A stretch of DNA of 64,000 nucleotides from Ensifer aridi. Its GTDB lineage: Bacteria; Pseudomonadota; Alphaproteobacteria; Rhizobiales; Rhizobiaceae. Positions 47,156-55,689 of this stretch are shown piece after piece; positions within the stretch are counted from its first letter, which is position 1, and each line of letters starts with the position of its first letter. Both the position numbers and the translations under genes were made by a program. The stretch lies in assembly GCF_002078505.1 (NCBI RefSeq), contig NZ_LUAV01000002.1, positions 69,689 through 133,688 on the forward strand. The letters run 5' to 3'. The notes below the pieces were generated by a model that worked only from the letters and a program-made list of their open reading frames with translations, was not told the origin of the DNA and made no database searches.

Positions 47156-48010
47156 TCATGCAGCTCCCTGCCATCCCTCGCGGATGTGACGGTATCCATC
47201 GCGATAGACCGCTTCGGGCGCCTCGAAGAAATCGCGCCAGACCTTCGTTGCAGCGGCAAGGTCTTTCAATGCGCGGCCGAAGGCCTCGATTGTCAGCCAG
47301 CCGTCATAGCCGCTCGCGCGGATCGCCTTGAAGATCTCCGGCCATGGAATGTTGCCACGGCCCGGTACGCCGCGGTCGTTCTCCGAGATGTGGACATGAA
47401 CGATGCGGTCCGCATGGCGGGTGAAGGCTCCCACGGGATCGGCCTCCTCGATATTGCTGTGGAAGGTGTCGTACATCGCGCGAATATTCGGATGCCCAAT
47501 TGCATCGATATGGGCGGCGAGGTCGTCCATCGTATTAACGAGATAACATTCGAAGCGGTTCAGCGCCTCGAGCGCAACGGTGACGCCGCGCTCAGCGGCA
47601 TGATCGCCGATCGTGCGCTGCGAGGAGATGGACCGCCTCAGTTCCGCGGCGGTGGGCCCGGTGCCGGAGAACTGGCCCAGCGTAGAATGCAGTGGCCCGC
47701 TCAGCGTCAGCGCGCCGAGGGCGGCGGCGCAGTCGATAGCCCACTGCATGTAGGCGATGCCGCGCTTGCGTGTCGCTGCGTCAGGCGAAATCAGGTTTAT
47801 CGAAGGGTCGCTCATGGCAGACACGGCAGTGCGCTCGAGACCTATGCCATCGAGCAATGCGCCGAGGCGGCGGTAGTCGTCCGGAGTGCCCTCGAAGATC
47901 GGAATCTCGACCCCGTCGAAGCCGGTCGCCTTAATGTCCCGAAGGAGCTTTTCATGTTTCCGCCCGACGCTCGTCGTCCAAAGAAACATGCACATACCGA
48001 TCTTCATCAT
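47156..48010 (-). CDS. Sugar 3-epimerase-like TIM-barrel protein (tagatose/psicose 3-epimerase family)
   Basis: The product is 284 residues of the xylose-isomerase-like TIM-barrel family. All four metal ligands of the ketose 3-epimerases can be placed: Glu in EALNRFE, Asp in MYDTFHSNIEEAD, His in VHVHISEND, and Glu in LTIEAFG. It probably epimerises a ketose or keto-sugar derivative. It is divergent from a second epimerase of the same family, with a 303-bp region containing two regulator palindromes between them. Confidence 0.85.
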   Translation of the reverse strand: MMKIGMCMFLWTTSVGRKHEKLLRDIKATGFDGVEIPIFEGTPDDYRRLGALLDGIGLERTAVSAMSDPSINLISPDAATRKRGIAYMQWAIDCAAALGALTLSGPLHSTLGQFSGTGPTAAELRRSISSQRTIGDHAAERGVTVALEALNRFECYLVNTMDDLAAHIDAIGHPNIRAMYDTFHSNIEEADPVGAFTRHADRIVHVHISENDRGVPGRGNIPWPEIFKAIRASGYDGWLTIEAFGRALKDLAAATKVWRDFFEAPEAVYRDGYRHIREGWQGAA

Positions 48011-48065
48011 TCCCCCTCCCGGCGTTGGCTGCCGCGGTAAACGCCTGCCTGTACCCGCCGCGATC

Positions 48066-48232
48066 TGGTAATACCAAATGTGGCGATTTGGTCAAGGCGA
48101 CGACGTCAATGATCTCAAAGCGGAGCGGGCGAGATACGCCCATAACTGCATGAAATACCGAGGCGGCGCAGGCGCCTTGCCGCCAGCGATAATTTGGGAT
48201 AGAGCTTTGACAAGGGAAAATTGGCCAAACCA
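48066..48232. promoter_or_regulatory. Two FCD/GntR-type operators in the divergent epimerase promoter region
   Basis: TGGTAATACCA (48066-48076) and TGGCCAAACCA (48222-48232) fit the FadR/FCD-type half-site pattern TGGTnnnACCA; the second has one mismatch. They lie 56 bp and 82 bp from the left and right start codons. Matching sites occur before the ABC importer (58208, 58374). The rest of the gap 48011-48313 shows nothing else. Confidence 0.6.
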
Positions 48233-48313
48233 GAATGAGTTCGGTCGAAGTGGAGGAGGTGCCCCGCACCGCCTCGAGTGACTCGGGAGTAACGCTAGTC
48301 TGGGAGGACGTTT

Positions 48314-49201
48314 ATGCACCTTTCGACGCACAACTGGATGCGGGCGGAGCCTCTCGCCGTCACGCTGAAGCGCATCAAGAAGTACGGCTACGAGAGCATC
48401 GAGATTTCAGGCGAGCCGGCCCAGTACGACATCAACGACACTCGCGCGCTGCTCAAGGAACACGGCATTCGCTGCTGGGGCGCGGTGACGCTGACGCTCG
48501 GCGAGCGCAACCTCGCAGCCAAGGACGAGGGCCAGCGCGCAAAATCCGTGGACTACGTGAAGAGCGTCATCACCATGGTGAGTGAACTCGAAGGCGAGAT
48601 CGTCACACTTGTCCCGGCGACCGTCGGCAAGGTCGTTCCGGATGGCACCGAGCAGGAGGAATGGAAGTGGGTCGTGGATGCGACCAAGGAGTGCTTCGCC
48701 CACGCCCAGAAAAAGGGCGTCCGGCTGGCCATCGAGCCGCTCAACCGGTTCGAGACTTATCTCTTCAACCGTGCTGCCGAAGCGCTTGCGCTAGCCGATG
48801 CAGTCGATCCCGATTGCGGGGTTTGCCTCGATGCCTTTCACCTCAACATTGAGGAGGAGGACATATACGACGCGATCAGGCTCGCCGGAAACCGGCTTTT
48901 CGATTTCCACGTGGCGGATAACAACCGCTTTGCGGCAGGCCTCGGTCATCTCGATTGGCCGAAGATCGTCGCCACTCTGAAAGAGATCGGATACGACGGC
49001 GCGCTCACCAATGAGTTCGTGGCTCCGGTCGATCGCACGCCGGCGGCGAAATATCCCGACATGGTCGAACGCAACCCGGTCGATATCCCGCCCGAGCAGC
49101 TCAAGTTCATACAGGACCACGGATCGAGCCTGCTGACCGAGAAGTTCTACGATGACCAGATGCGGATCACCGCCGAGACCATCCTGCCGCTGATCAAGTG
49201 A
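48314..49201 (+). CDS. Sugar epimerase/isomerase-like TIM-barrel protein
   Basis: The product is 295 residues of the same family as the divergent neighbour. Metal ligands are Glu in IEPLNRFET, Asp in LDAFHLNIEEED, His in FHVADNN, and Glu in LTNEFVAP. It is the first gene of a rightward operon with a dehydratase, an FCD regulator and a dehydrogenase, so it acts in the same sugar or sugar-acid pathway. The exact sugar is unknown. Confidence 0.85.
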   Translation: MHLSTHNWMRAEPLAVTLKRIKKYGYESIEISGEPAQYDINDTRALLKEHGIRCWGAVTLTLGERNLAAKDEGQRAKSVDYVKSVITMVSELEGEIVTLVPATVGKVVPDGTEQEEWKWVVDATKECFAHAQKKGVRLAIEPLNRFETYLFNRAAEALALADAVDPDCGVCLDAFHLNIEEEDIYDAIRLAGNRLFDFHVADNNRFAAGLGHLDWPKIVATLKEIGYDGALTNEFVAPVDRTPAAKYPDMVERNPVDIPPEQLKFIQDHGSSLLTEKFYDDQMRITAETILPLIK

Positions 49202-49256
49202 GGACCGGTCCCGAGCATGCCCTGCGGCCGGCGCGCCGCGAGGTTGGGGAGGCGAA

Positions 49257-50426
49257 ATGCGTATCAAGACCGTCCAAGCCTGGTGGGTTCGCATACCCAT
49301 CGAAGCAAGTCGGCAGCATCGCAGCGATTTCGGGCGCCTGACAACCTTCGACGCGGCAATCCTGCGCATAGAGACAGATGACGGAATCGTGGGGTGGGGT
49401 GAGGGCAAGAATGCTGCGGGTAGCGCGGGTACTTACGGCACGCTCGTGCACATGCTGAACCATGAGGTGGGGCCGAAGCTCGTCGGTCGCGACCCTGCCG
49501 ACGTCTCCGCGATCTGGGAGATGCTCTACAACGGCGTGCGCCACGAAACGGCGGCCATGTCGGGTCATGCGATGCCGGAGCTCTCGCGCCGGGGCCTCTC
49601 CATTGCCGCGATCAGCGCGGTCGACATCGCATTGTGGGACATTCTTGGCAAATCGCTGGGCGTGCCGGTATGGAAGCTTCTCGGCGGGCGCAAGGCGGAC
49701 CGGTTGCCTGCTTATGCTTCCGGCGGGTGGGAGAGTGCCGAAAAGATCGGCGGCCAGCTGCAGTCTTACATTGCCAATGGCGGTTTTAAGGCGGTCAAGA
49801 TGAGGGTCGGCGCAATGGACCGCGCGCCGCACGTCTCGGCCGCCCGCGTGCGTGCTGCCCGCAAGGCGCTAGGCTCCTCGGTGGATATCATGGTCGATGC
49901 GCATGGCACCTATACGGTTGCCGACGCGAAACGTTTCATCCATCTCGTCGAAGATTGCGATCTTGCCTGGTTCGAGGAGCCGGTGATCGCAGACGATAAG
50001 GCCGGCATGGCGGAAGTGCGCGCCGCTGGAAAGGTGCCGATCGCAGCCGGCGAGAGCGAGGCCACTCGGTTCGCCTTCCGCGACCTCGCGGTGCTGCGCT
50101 CGGCCGATATTTTCCAGCCCGATCCGGCCTTCTGCGGCGGCATTACGGAAGCCATGCGCATTGGTGCGATCGCCAGTGCCTTCAACCTCCGTTTCGCCCC
50201 GCATTTGTGGGCCGGTGCCCCGTGTTTCTTCTCAGGCCTGCACATCTGCGCGGCTTCCCCGGCAAGCTTTGTCATCGAATACTCGGTTGGCGCGAACCCG
50301 ATGATCCACGACCTCGTCGAGGAGACCGTGGCTGTGAGAGACGGGATGATGGAGATTCCTGATAAACCCGGCCTGGGATTTACGATAAACGAACGCGTCC
50401 TGGAGACTCACGCGCAAAGACTGTAA
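49257..50426 (+). CDS. Enolase-superfamily sugar-acid dehydratase (mandelate racemase subgroup)
   Basis: The product is 389 residues, with the capping domain at 1-125 and the barrel after it. Metal ligands are Asp in IMVDAHG, Glu in WFEEP and Glu in AAGESEA. The His-Asp dyad of the mandelate-racemase subgroup is Asp in DIFQPDP and His in FAPHLWAG. The usual K-x-K motif reads K181-M-R183, so the second lysine is arginine. It probably dehydrates an aldonic acid to a 2-keto-3-deoxy acid; the substrate is unknown. Confidence 0.88.
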   Translation: MRIKTVQAWWVRIPIEASRQHRSDFGRLTTFDAAILRIETDDGIVGWGEGKNAAGSAGTYGTLVHMLNHEVGPKLVGRDPADVSAIWEMLYNGVRHETAAMSGHAMPELSRRGLSIAAISAVDIALWDILGKSLGVPVWKLLGGRKADRLPAYASGGWESAEKIGGQLQSYIANGGFKAVKMRVGAMDRAPHVSAARVRAARKALGSSVDIMVDAHGTYTVADAKRFIHLVEDCDLAWFEEPVIADDKAGMAEVRAAGKVPIAAGESEATRFAFRDLAVLRSADIFQPDPAFCGGITEAMRIGAIASAFNLRFAPHLWAGAPCFFSGLHICAASPASFVIEYSVGANPMIHDLVEETVAVRDGMMEIPDKPGLGFTINERVLETHAQRL

Positions 50427-50428
50427 CC

Positions 50429-51121
50429 ATGAAAGAAAACAATCTGCTTTCCGATCTAGCGGCCCATCTATTTACGACTTCAAGCAGCAATGGGCGAACG
50501 CCATCGGAGCGAGAGCTCGCCGAGCACTTCGCCGTTAGCCGGGGGCAGCTTCGGGAGGCTCTGGCAATCCTCGAAGCCATGCGCATCGTGGAGCGCCGGG
50601 CGAAGTCGGGCATCTATCTGACGACGACGGAGGCGAGCGTCGAGGCGATCGCACTCTTCGCGCGTGCCGGCGTGCCCCTCGACCCGATCGTGATCTACGA
50701 GACGGTGGAACTCCGCAAGATCCACGAGATCAAGGCGGCGGAACTCGCCTGCGCGCGGGCGACGGAGGAGAACTACGAACGCCTGCGCGAAATTCTCGCC
50801 GCTTCCGAGGCGAAGATCGCTGCAGGCGAGGGCCTCGCGCGTGAGGACAGGGATTTTCATCTGGAGATCGTTCGGGCGACGAAGAACAGCGTATTCCACC
50901 GCGTCTGCAGCGTTTACTACACGATGGGCGAGCAGCGGCTGCCCATCTACTTCGCGGATATCGCCCGCAGCCGCCGCTCGCATGAAGAACATATCCGTAT
51001 CTACGAGGCGCTGCTCGCACGCGACGGCAATCTCGCCCAAGCCTTGATGAATGCGCATCTGCAGGGCGCGGAGAGCTACTGGAAGGGCCTCATCGGCGGG
51101 CCTGCGACAGCCACGGAGTAG
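50429..51121 (+). CDS. FCD-type GntR transcriptional regulator
   Basis: The product is 230 residues. The N-terminal winged helix has PSERELAEHFAVSRGQLREAL, and the C-terminal FCD domain has its metal ligands Asp/His in EDRDFHLEIV, His in SHEEHIRIYEA and His in NAHLQGAESY. Such regulators bind sugar acids. It starts 3 bp after the dehydratase stop. It is the likely binder of the TGGTnnnACCA sites around the epimerase and ABC promoters, unless the second FCD protein at 63568 does this. Confidence 0.92.
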   Translation: MKENNLLSDLAAHLFTTSSSNGRTPSERELAEHFAVSRGQLREALAILEAMRIVERRAKSGIYLTTTEASVEAIALFARAGVPLDPIVIYETVELRKIHEIKAAELACARATEENYERLREILAASEAKIAAGEGLAREDRDFHLEIVRATKNSVFHRVCSVYYTMGEQRLPIYFADIARSRRSHEEHIRIYEALLARDGNLAQALMNAHLQGAESYWKGLIGGPATATE

Positions 51122-51146
51122 TCCCCGGTCGGCAATGAGGAAGCCG

Positions 51147-52121
51147 ATGAGTTTCATTTTCTCCACCCATCCCCTGCACCGCGACGCCGAGGCCATGCTG
51201 AAAGCGGCGGGTGATCTCCGCGTCGCGTCCGCCCCCGATCCCGAGACGTTGCTTCGTGAAGGCGAGGGTGCGGAGATTGTCATCGTGCGCGCGCCGATCC
51301 CGCCCGCCTTCTTCGGAAACGCACCGGCCCTGCGCGCGGCAGTCCGGCATGGCGCGGGGCTCGACATGATTCCCTATGACGCGGCCACGGCGGCCGGTGT
51401 GCTTATCGCCAACGTGCCGGCCGTCAACGCGCCGACTGTTGCGGAGCACGTCTTCATGGTGACGCTTGCGTTGCTGCGCCAGTTCCGTCCTATGGACCGC
51501 GATCTCAGAAGCATGGGTTGGAGTGCCGGGCGAGCCCACTCGGACCGAGCACTCGACCTCGCCGGACGCACCATGGGCATCATCGGTATGGGCAATGTGG
51601 GAAAGGCGATCTTCCGGATAGCGAAGTACGGGTTTGGGCTGGAGATCGTTGCCAACAGCCGCTCGCCGAAAAGCCTGCCTGACGGTGTGCGCTTTCTCTC
51701 GGTCGACCACCTGGTTTCGGCGGCGGATATCGTCGTTCTCTGTTGCCCGCTCACACCCGAGACGACCGGGCTCTTGAGCCGCGAGCGGATTGCGCGCATG
51801 AAGCCGGGCGCGATCCTCGTCAACGTGTCGCGCGGCCCCGTCGTGGATGACGCAGCGTTGATGGAGGCGCTGGAGATGGGCCGTATCGGCGGCGCTGCCC
51901 TCGACGTGTTCTCTACACAGCCCCTGCCGCTCGAGCATCCTTACTTCCGGCTAGACAATGTGATCGTGACGCCTCACCTCGCCGGCATCACCGAGGAAAG
52001 CATGATGCGCATGGGAACGGGCGCTGCGGCCGAAGCGATCCGCATCCTGAAAGGCGGCTTGCCCGTTAATCTCCGCAACCCTGAGGTCGTCGAATACTAT
52101 AGGCGACGCTTCCCGACGTAA
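51147..52121 (+). CDS. 2-hydroxyacid dehydrogenase (phosphoglycerate-dehydrogenase-like)
   Basis: The product is 324 residues from the ATG at 51147, with GAGGAA six bases upstream; an ATG at 51135 is weaker. The NAD loop is GIIGMGNVG, and the catalytic residues are Arg in NVSRGPVVDD, Glu replaced in the DVFSTQP segment, and His in VTPHLAG. The active-site Glu of the family (DVFExEP) reads Ser-Thr-Gln here. It ends the rightward operon, followed by a terminator made from a dispersed repeat at 52234-52256. Confidence 0.85.
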   Translation: MSFIFSTHPLHRDAEAMLKAAGDLRVASAPDPETLLREGEGAEIVIVRAPIPPAFFGNAPALRAAVRHGAGLDMIPYDAATAAGVLIANVPAVNAPTVAEHVFMVTLALLRQFRPMDRDLRSMGWSAGRAHSDRALDLAGRTMGIIGMGNVGKAIFRIAKYGFGLEIVANSRSPKSLPDGVRFLSVDHLVSAADIVVLCCPLTPETTGLLSRERIARMKPGAILVNVSRGPVVDDAALMEALEMGRIGGAALDVFSTQPLPLEHPYFRLDNVIVTPHLAGITEESMMRMGTGAAAEAIRILKGGLPVNLRNPEVVEYYRRRFPT

Positions 52122-52190
52122 GTCGTCGCGACGCCGCCCCACTCCCGATGGAGGGCTCTTCTGCACAATCGCTACTGCAAGTTTCCTCAA

Positions 52191-52256
52191 ATCGCATTCG
52201 ATTTAAGGATAAAACATGCAGCAATTCAAAGCGCTACAGCGGCGCTGTAGTTTTTT
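52191..52256 (+). terminator. Shortened family 2 repeat forming a terminator
   Basis: ATGCAGCAATTCAAAGCG is the conserved start of family 2, but the inner hairpin is absent and the arms meet: CTACAGC-GGC-GCTGTAG (52234-52250) followed by six T (52251-52256). This gives a full Rho-independent terminator 112 bp after the dehydrogenase stop. The rest of 52122-52346 shows nothing else. Confidence 0.7.
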
Positions 52257-52346
52257 GTCTTGCCGCTATCCTGCGCGGCGGCAGTGATCCGGCGGTTCTT
52301 CCCGCAAACTGTAGGTGTAGCCAGCTTGGCCGTTGTCGATCGGGAT

Positions 52347-53423
52347 TCAGCCAGCGTGACGCAGGCTCATCCCGCTTCCGCCGTCGAAGAGCACGACCTT
52401 TTCCGGATTCCATGAGAAGCGAACAGACTCCTCAATCTCGAGTTCGGTCTGAGCCGGCACCGTCGCCTGCAAGAAATGGTTGCCTGTGCGAAGCGTGACG
52501 ATCTTCTCGACGCCATGATTCTCGACGTCGTGTACGCGGGCTTCGCCGGGTGCGCCGCTTTCGAGGAAGAGATCCTCGGGGCGGATGCCGAAGGTGAGGG
52601 GCCGTCCGTCAACCGCAGTGCCGAGCGTCGCGTCAAAAGGCAATCGGTAGCCTTCGTCCGAGATGGCCTCGCTGCCCGCAAGCCTCCCTGAGATCAGGTT
52701 CATCGGCGGTGAGCCAACGGCGCGTGCGACGAAAGTGTTGACCGGATTGCGATAGATCTCCTGAGGCGTGCCGGTCTGAACGAGCTGGCCGTTGTTGAGT
52801 ACGCCGATCTTGTCGCCCATCGACATGGCTTCGATCTGATCGTGGGTCACGAAAAGGAAGGTTGCCCCGAGATTCATCTGAAGGTTCTTGAGCTCGGTGC
52901 GGAGCGCCTCGCGCAGCTTGGCGTCGAGGGCGGATAGAGGCTCGTCCATCAGAAAGACGCGCGGCTTGCGCACGATAGCCCGACCGATGGAAACGCGTTG
53001 CATCTCGCCACCCGATAGACGGTCCGTCTTGCGGTCGAGCAGATGCTCTATGCGGAGCGTCCTCGCGGCGCGGGCGACACGTTCTTTGATTTCGGCCGGT
53101 TCGACACGCCGGATGCGTGACTTAAGCGGGAATTCGAGGTTCTCGCGGACCGTGTAGCGCGGATAGAGCGAATATTGCTGCAGCACAAGCGCAACGTCGC
53201 GTTCGGCGGCCCCCCAGTCGGCGACATCCTCACCATCGATGAAGATCTGTCCGCTCGTCGGCTTTTCGAGCCCGGCAATCAGCCTAAGGGTCGTCGTCTT
53301 GCCGGCGCCCGTCTCGCCGAGCAGCACGAAAAACTCTCCGTCAGCAATTTCGAAACTGAGATCCTTCAGGGCAGTGTGGGCCCCGAAGGTCTTGGTGATG
53401 CCTTTGAGTTCGATATGCGCCAT
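52347..53423 (-). CDS. ABC importer ATPase 2 (GlpT-like)
   Basis: The product is 358 residues. Walker A reads GETGAGKTT, with Glu and Ala unlike the usual GxSGCGKS; the signature is LSGGEMQRVSIGRA, and Walker B is VFLMDEPLSALD. The regulatory C-terminus is CUT1-like. The presence of two different ATPases and the order of genes recall the rhizobial glycerol importer (glpSTPQUV). It is the last gene of this operon and overlaps the other ATPase by 1 bp. Confidence 0.92.
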   Translation of the reverse strand: MAHIELKGITKTFGAHTALKDLSFEIADGEFFVLLGETGAGKTTTLRLIAGLEKPTSGQIFIDGEDVADWGAAERDVALVLQQYSLYPRYTVRENLEFPLKSRIRRVEPAEIKERVARAARTLRIEHLLDRKTDRLSGGEMQRVSIGRAIVRKPRVFLMDEPLSALDAKLREALRTELKNLQMNLGATFLFVTHDQIEAMSMGDKIGVLNNGQLVQTGTPQEIYRNPVNTFVARAVGSPPMNLISGRLAGSEAISDEGYRLPFDATLGTAVDGRPLTFGIRPEDLFLESGAPGEARVHDVENHGVEKIVTLRTGNHFLQATVPAQTELEIEESVRFSWNPEKVVLFDGGSGMSLRHAG

Positions 53424-54532
53424 CAGAGCCTGATCCCGAAAGATGTGCCGGTCGAGCTGTCGAAGAAATGCGCCTGAGCCGGATTTATCCGAGCCCAGAC
53501 GGCCTCGCCGGGCCTGGGTACGAAGCCACTTTTCGTCCTTGCCCGCAGCATCTGGGCGCCAACCTGCAGGTCTATGATGTCATGCGAGCCGAGCGGTTCG
53601 ATGATATGGGCCTCGACGGGCACAAAGCCCTCACGTGCTTCTCTCGACACGAGAACCCCTTCAGGTCGCACGCCGAGCGTGAGGTTGCCGTTTTCGGCCC
53701 CAGCGGCGGTCAGCTCGGCCGTGAGACTGGACGGAAAATCGAAGGCGGTTGGAGCACCTCGGACCAGGACGCGCGCATGCCCAGCGTCCTCGGAAACCGT
53801 CACCTCAGTCATGTTCATGACCGGACTCCCGACGAATTGCGCGACAAACATGTTGGCAGGACGAGCGTAGACCTCATGGGGGGTGCCGACTTGCTGCAGC
53901 ACACCTTCGTGCATGACGACAATACGATCGGCGAGGGACATGGCTTCGACCTGGTCATGGGTTACGTAGATCGTGGTCGAGCCCTGTTTGATGTGGAGCC
54001 GCTTGATTTCGGCGCGCATCTCTTCGCGGAGCTTCGCGTCAAGCGCGCCGATCGGCTCATCCATGAGCATCGCCTTGGGGCGCCGGACGAGTGCCCGGCC
54101 GATCGCCACGCGCTGCATGTCGCCGCCTGAAAGAGCCGACGGCCTTTTTGCGAGCAGGTGCGTGATCTGCAACGTTTTTGCAACCGCCTGAACCTCGCGC
54201 TCGATATCCGTACGGTTGCCACGCATGGCGCGGAGCGGGAAGGCGATATTCTCGAAGACTGTCATGTGCGGGTAGAGCGAGAAGGACTGGAACACAAAGG
54301 CGATGTCCCGGTGCGACGCCTTTATGTGCTGCACCGGCCGCCCGTCGATGAGGATGTCGCCTTCATCGATCGTTTCGAGCCCGGCGATCGCGCGCAGCGT
54401 CGTCGTCTTGCCGCAGCCGGACTGGCCAAGCAGAACAATGAACTCGTTGTCGGCGATGGCGAGATTGAGGTTCTTGATGACCTGAACGGCACCAAAGTGC
54501 TTCTCAATGCCGCGTAATTCAATCTGCGTCAT
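53423..54532 (-). CDS. ABC importer ATPase 1 (GlpS-like)
   Basis: The product is 369 residues. Walker A is GQSGCGKTT, the signature is [14 protein letters not shown], Walker B is AMLMDEPIGALD, and the switch His is in VTHDQVEA. The C-terminal domain is CUT1-like. Its stop shares one base with the start of the next ATPase (TGATG), and its start overlaps the small membrane-protein gene by 4 bp, so the chain is translationally coupled. Confidence 0.93.
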   Translation of the reverse strand: MTQIELRGIEKHFGAVQVIKNLNLAIADNEFIVLLGQSGCGKTTTLRAIAGLETIDEGDILIDGRPVQHIKASHRDIAFVFQSFSLYPHMTVFENIAFPLRAMRGNRTDIEREVQAVAKTLQITHLLAKRPSALSGGDMQRVAIGRALVRRPKAMLMDEPIGALDAKLREEMRAEIKRLHIKQGSTTIYVTHDQVEAMSLADRIVVMHEGVLQQVGTPHEVYARPANMFVAQFVGSPVMNMTEVTVSEDAGHARVLVRGAPTAFDFPSSLTAELTAAGAENGNLTLGVRPEGVLVSREAREGFVPVEAHIIEPLGSHDIIDLQVGAQMLRARTKSGFVPRPGEAVWARINPAQAHFFDSSTGTSFGIRL

Positions 54533-54732
54533 GGATTCCTGCTCTCGTCAGTTTTCTGTTCCGGCGGGACCTTCGACGTGATCATGAAGGCGATCAGCCC
54601 GACTAACGTCATCGTCAATCCGTAGCGATGAAGGAACAGGTTCCATGGCTGGCAGAGCGCAATGATGCCGAATATCATCAGGAGCTGCGAGCCTGGCTCG
54701 AGATACTTCTGGTTTATGGCACGAAACGTCAT
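54529..54732 (-). CDS. 67-residue membrane protein in ABC operon
   Basis: The product starts at the ATG at 54732 (MTFRAINQKYLEPGSQ), overlapping the permease stop by 4 bp. Two hydrophobic segments (LMIFGIIALCQPW and LTMTLVGLIAFMI) make it a two-helix membrane protein. In the glycerol importer operon of rhizobia a small membrane protein lies in a similar place. It may be an accessory part of the importer (inference). It has no recognised family motif. Confidence 0.8.
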   Translation of the reverse strand: MTFRAINQKYLEPGSQLLMIFGIIALCQPWNLFLHRYGLTMTLVGLIAFMITSKVPPEQKTDESRNP

Positions 54733-55688
54733 TTGCGGATCGCTCCGAAACTCATGCCGCGCAGGAGATGGTTCCTGAGCAGGAAGGTGAAGATGGCGAC
54801 CGGTAGCAGGAACAGGAAGGTACCTGCGGCAATGACGGTCCAATCCGGAAGGCCAGAGCCGACCTGGCTCGGGATGAAGGGCGGTGCCGTTTGCGCGCGC
54901 CGGTTCGTCATGATCAGCGCGAAAGCATACTCGTTCCACGCCGTGATGAAGCAAAAGACGGCGGTCGCGGCGATGCCCGTGGCGGCCTCTGGCAGCACGA
55001 TCTTGAAGAAGGCCTCCAGGCGCGTGTAGCCGTCGACGAGTGCCGCTTCCTCATATTCCTTCGGAATCTCGTCGATGAAGCCTTTCATCAGCCAGACCGA
55101 GAAGGATAGATTGAAGGCGGTGTAGAGGATGATAAGACCCCAGTGGGTGTCGTTCAGCCCGACCGCCCGGTACATTAGGAACATGGGGATTGCCACGACC
55201 ACGGGCGGCAGCATGCGTGTCGATAAAATGAAGAACAACAGGTCCGCTTCGCCCTTCATTTTGAACCGCGAGAAACCGTAGGCCGTGAAGGTGCCCATGC
55301 TGACGGCGAGCACCGTAGAGGTGATCGCGACGATCAGCGAATTCATGAAGCGGTTGGGATAGCCGGATAACTGCACGTCACCGCGTCCCGAGCGCACGAC
55401 CTTTTCACCCCCGTCGAAGACCAGCCGTTCCCACCAGGGAGCGGCAGCATAGTCTTCCGGCTCCGGTGCTGCGCGCAGCTGAGAGCGCTTGGTGAAGAGC
55501 TTCACGAATGGCGAGATCTCCGGCTCGAAGATGACAGTCGGTGGGATGGTCGTCGCGAGGTTGCGCGGTTTGAAGGCCGTAGACGTGATCCAGTAGATCG
55601 GCGCGAGGAAGAGCAGCGTGATGACAAGTACGGCGGCGATAGCCACCCGGTTCAGCGCGCGCTCGGAGCGAGTTTGAACTGCCGCCAT
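54729..55688 (-). CDS. ABC importer permease (MalG type) with an enlarged periplasmic loop
   Basis: The product is 319 residues with six membrane helices. The EAA loop is EIPKEYEEAALVDGYTRLEAFFKIVLPEA. Between helix 1 and helix 2 it has a longer loop than usual, with RAAPEPEDYAAAPWWERLV at residues 70-90. It overlaps the 67-residue gene by 4 bp and lies 1 bp from the partner permease. Confidence 0.93.
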   Translation of the reverse strand: MAAVQTRSERALNRVAIAAVLVITLLFLAPIYWITSTAFKPRNLATTIPPTVIFEPEISPFVKLFTKRSQLRAAPEPEDYAAAPWWERLVFDGGEKVVRSGRGDVQLSGYPNRFMNSLIVAITSTVLAVSMGTFTAYGFSRFKMKGEADLLFFILSTRMLPPVVVAIPMFLMYRAVGLNDTHWGLIILYTAFNLSFSVWLMKGFIDEIPKEYEEAALVDGYTRLEAFFKIVLPEAATGIAATAVFCFITAWNEYAFALIMTNRRAQTAPPFIPSQVGSGLPDWTVIAAGTFLFLLPVAIFTFLLRNHLLRGMSFGAIRK

Positions 55689-55689
55689 C

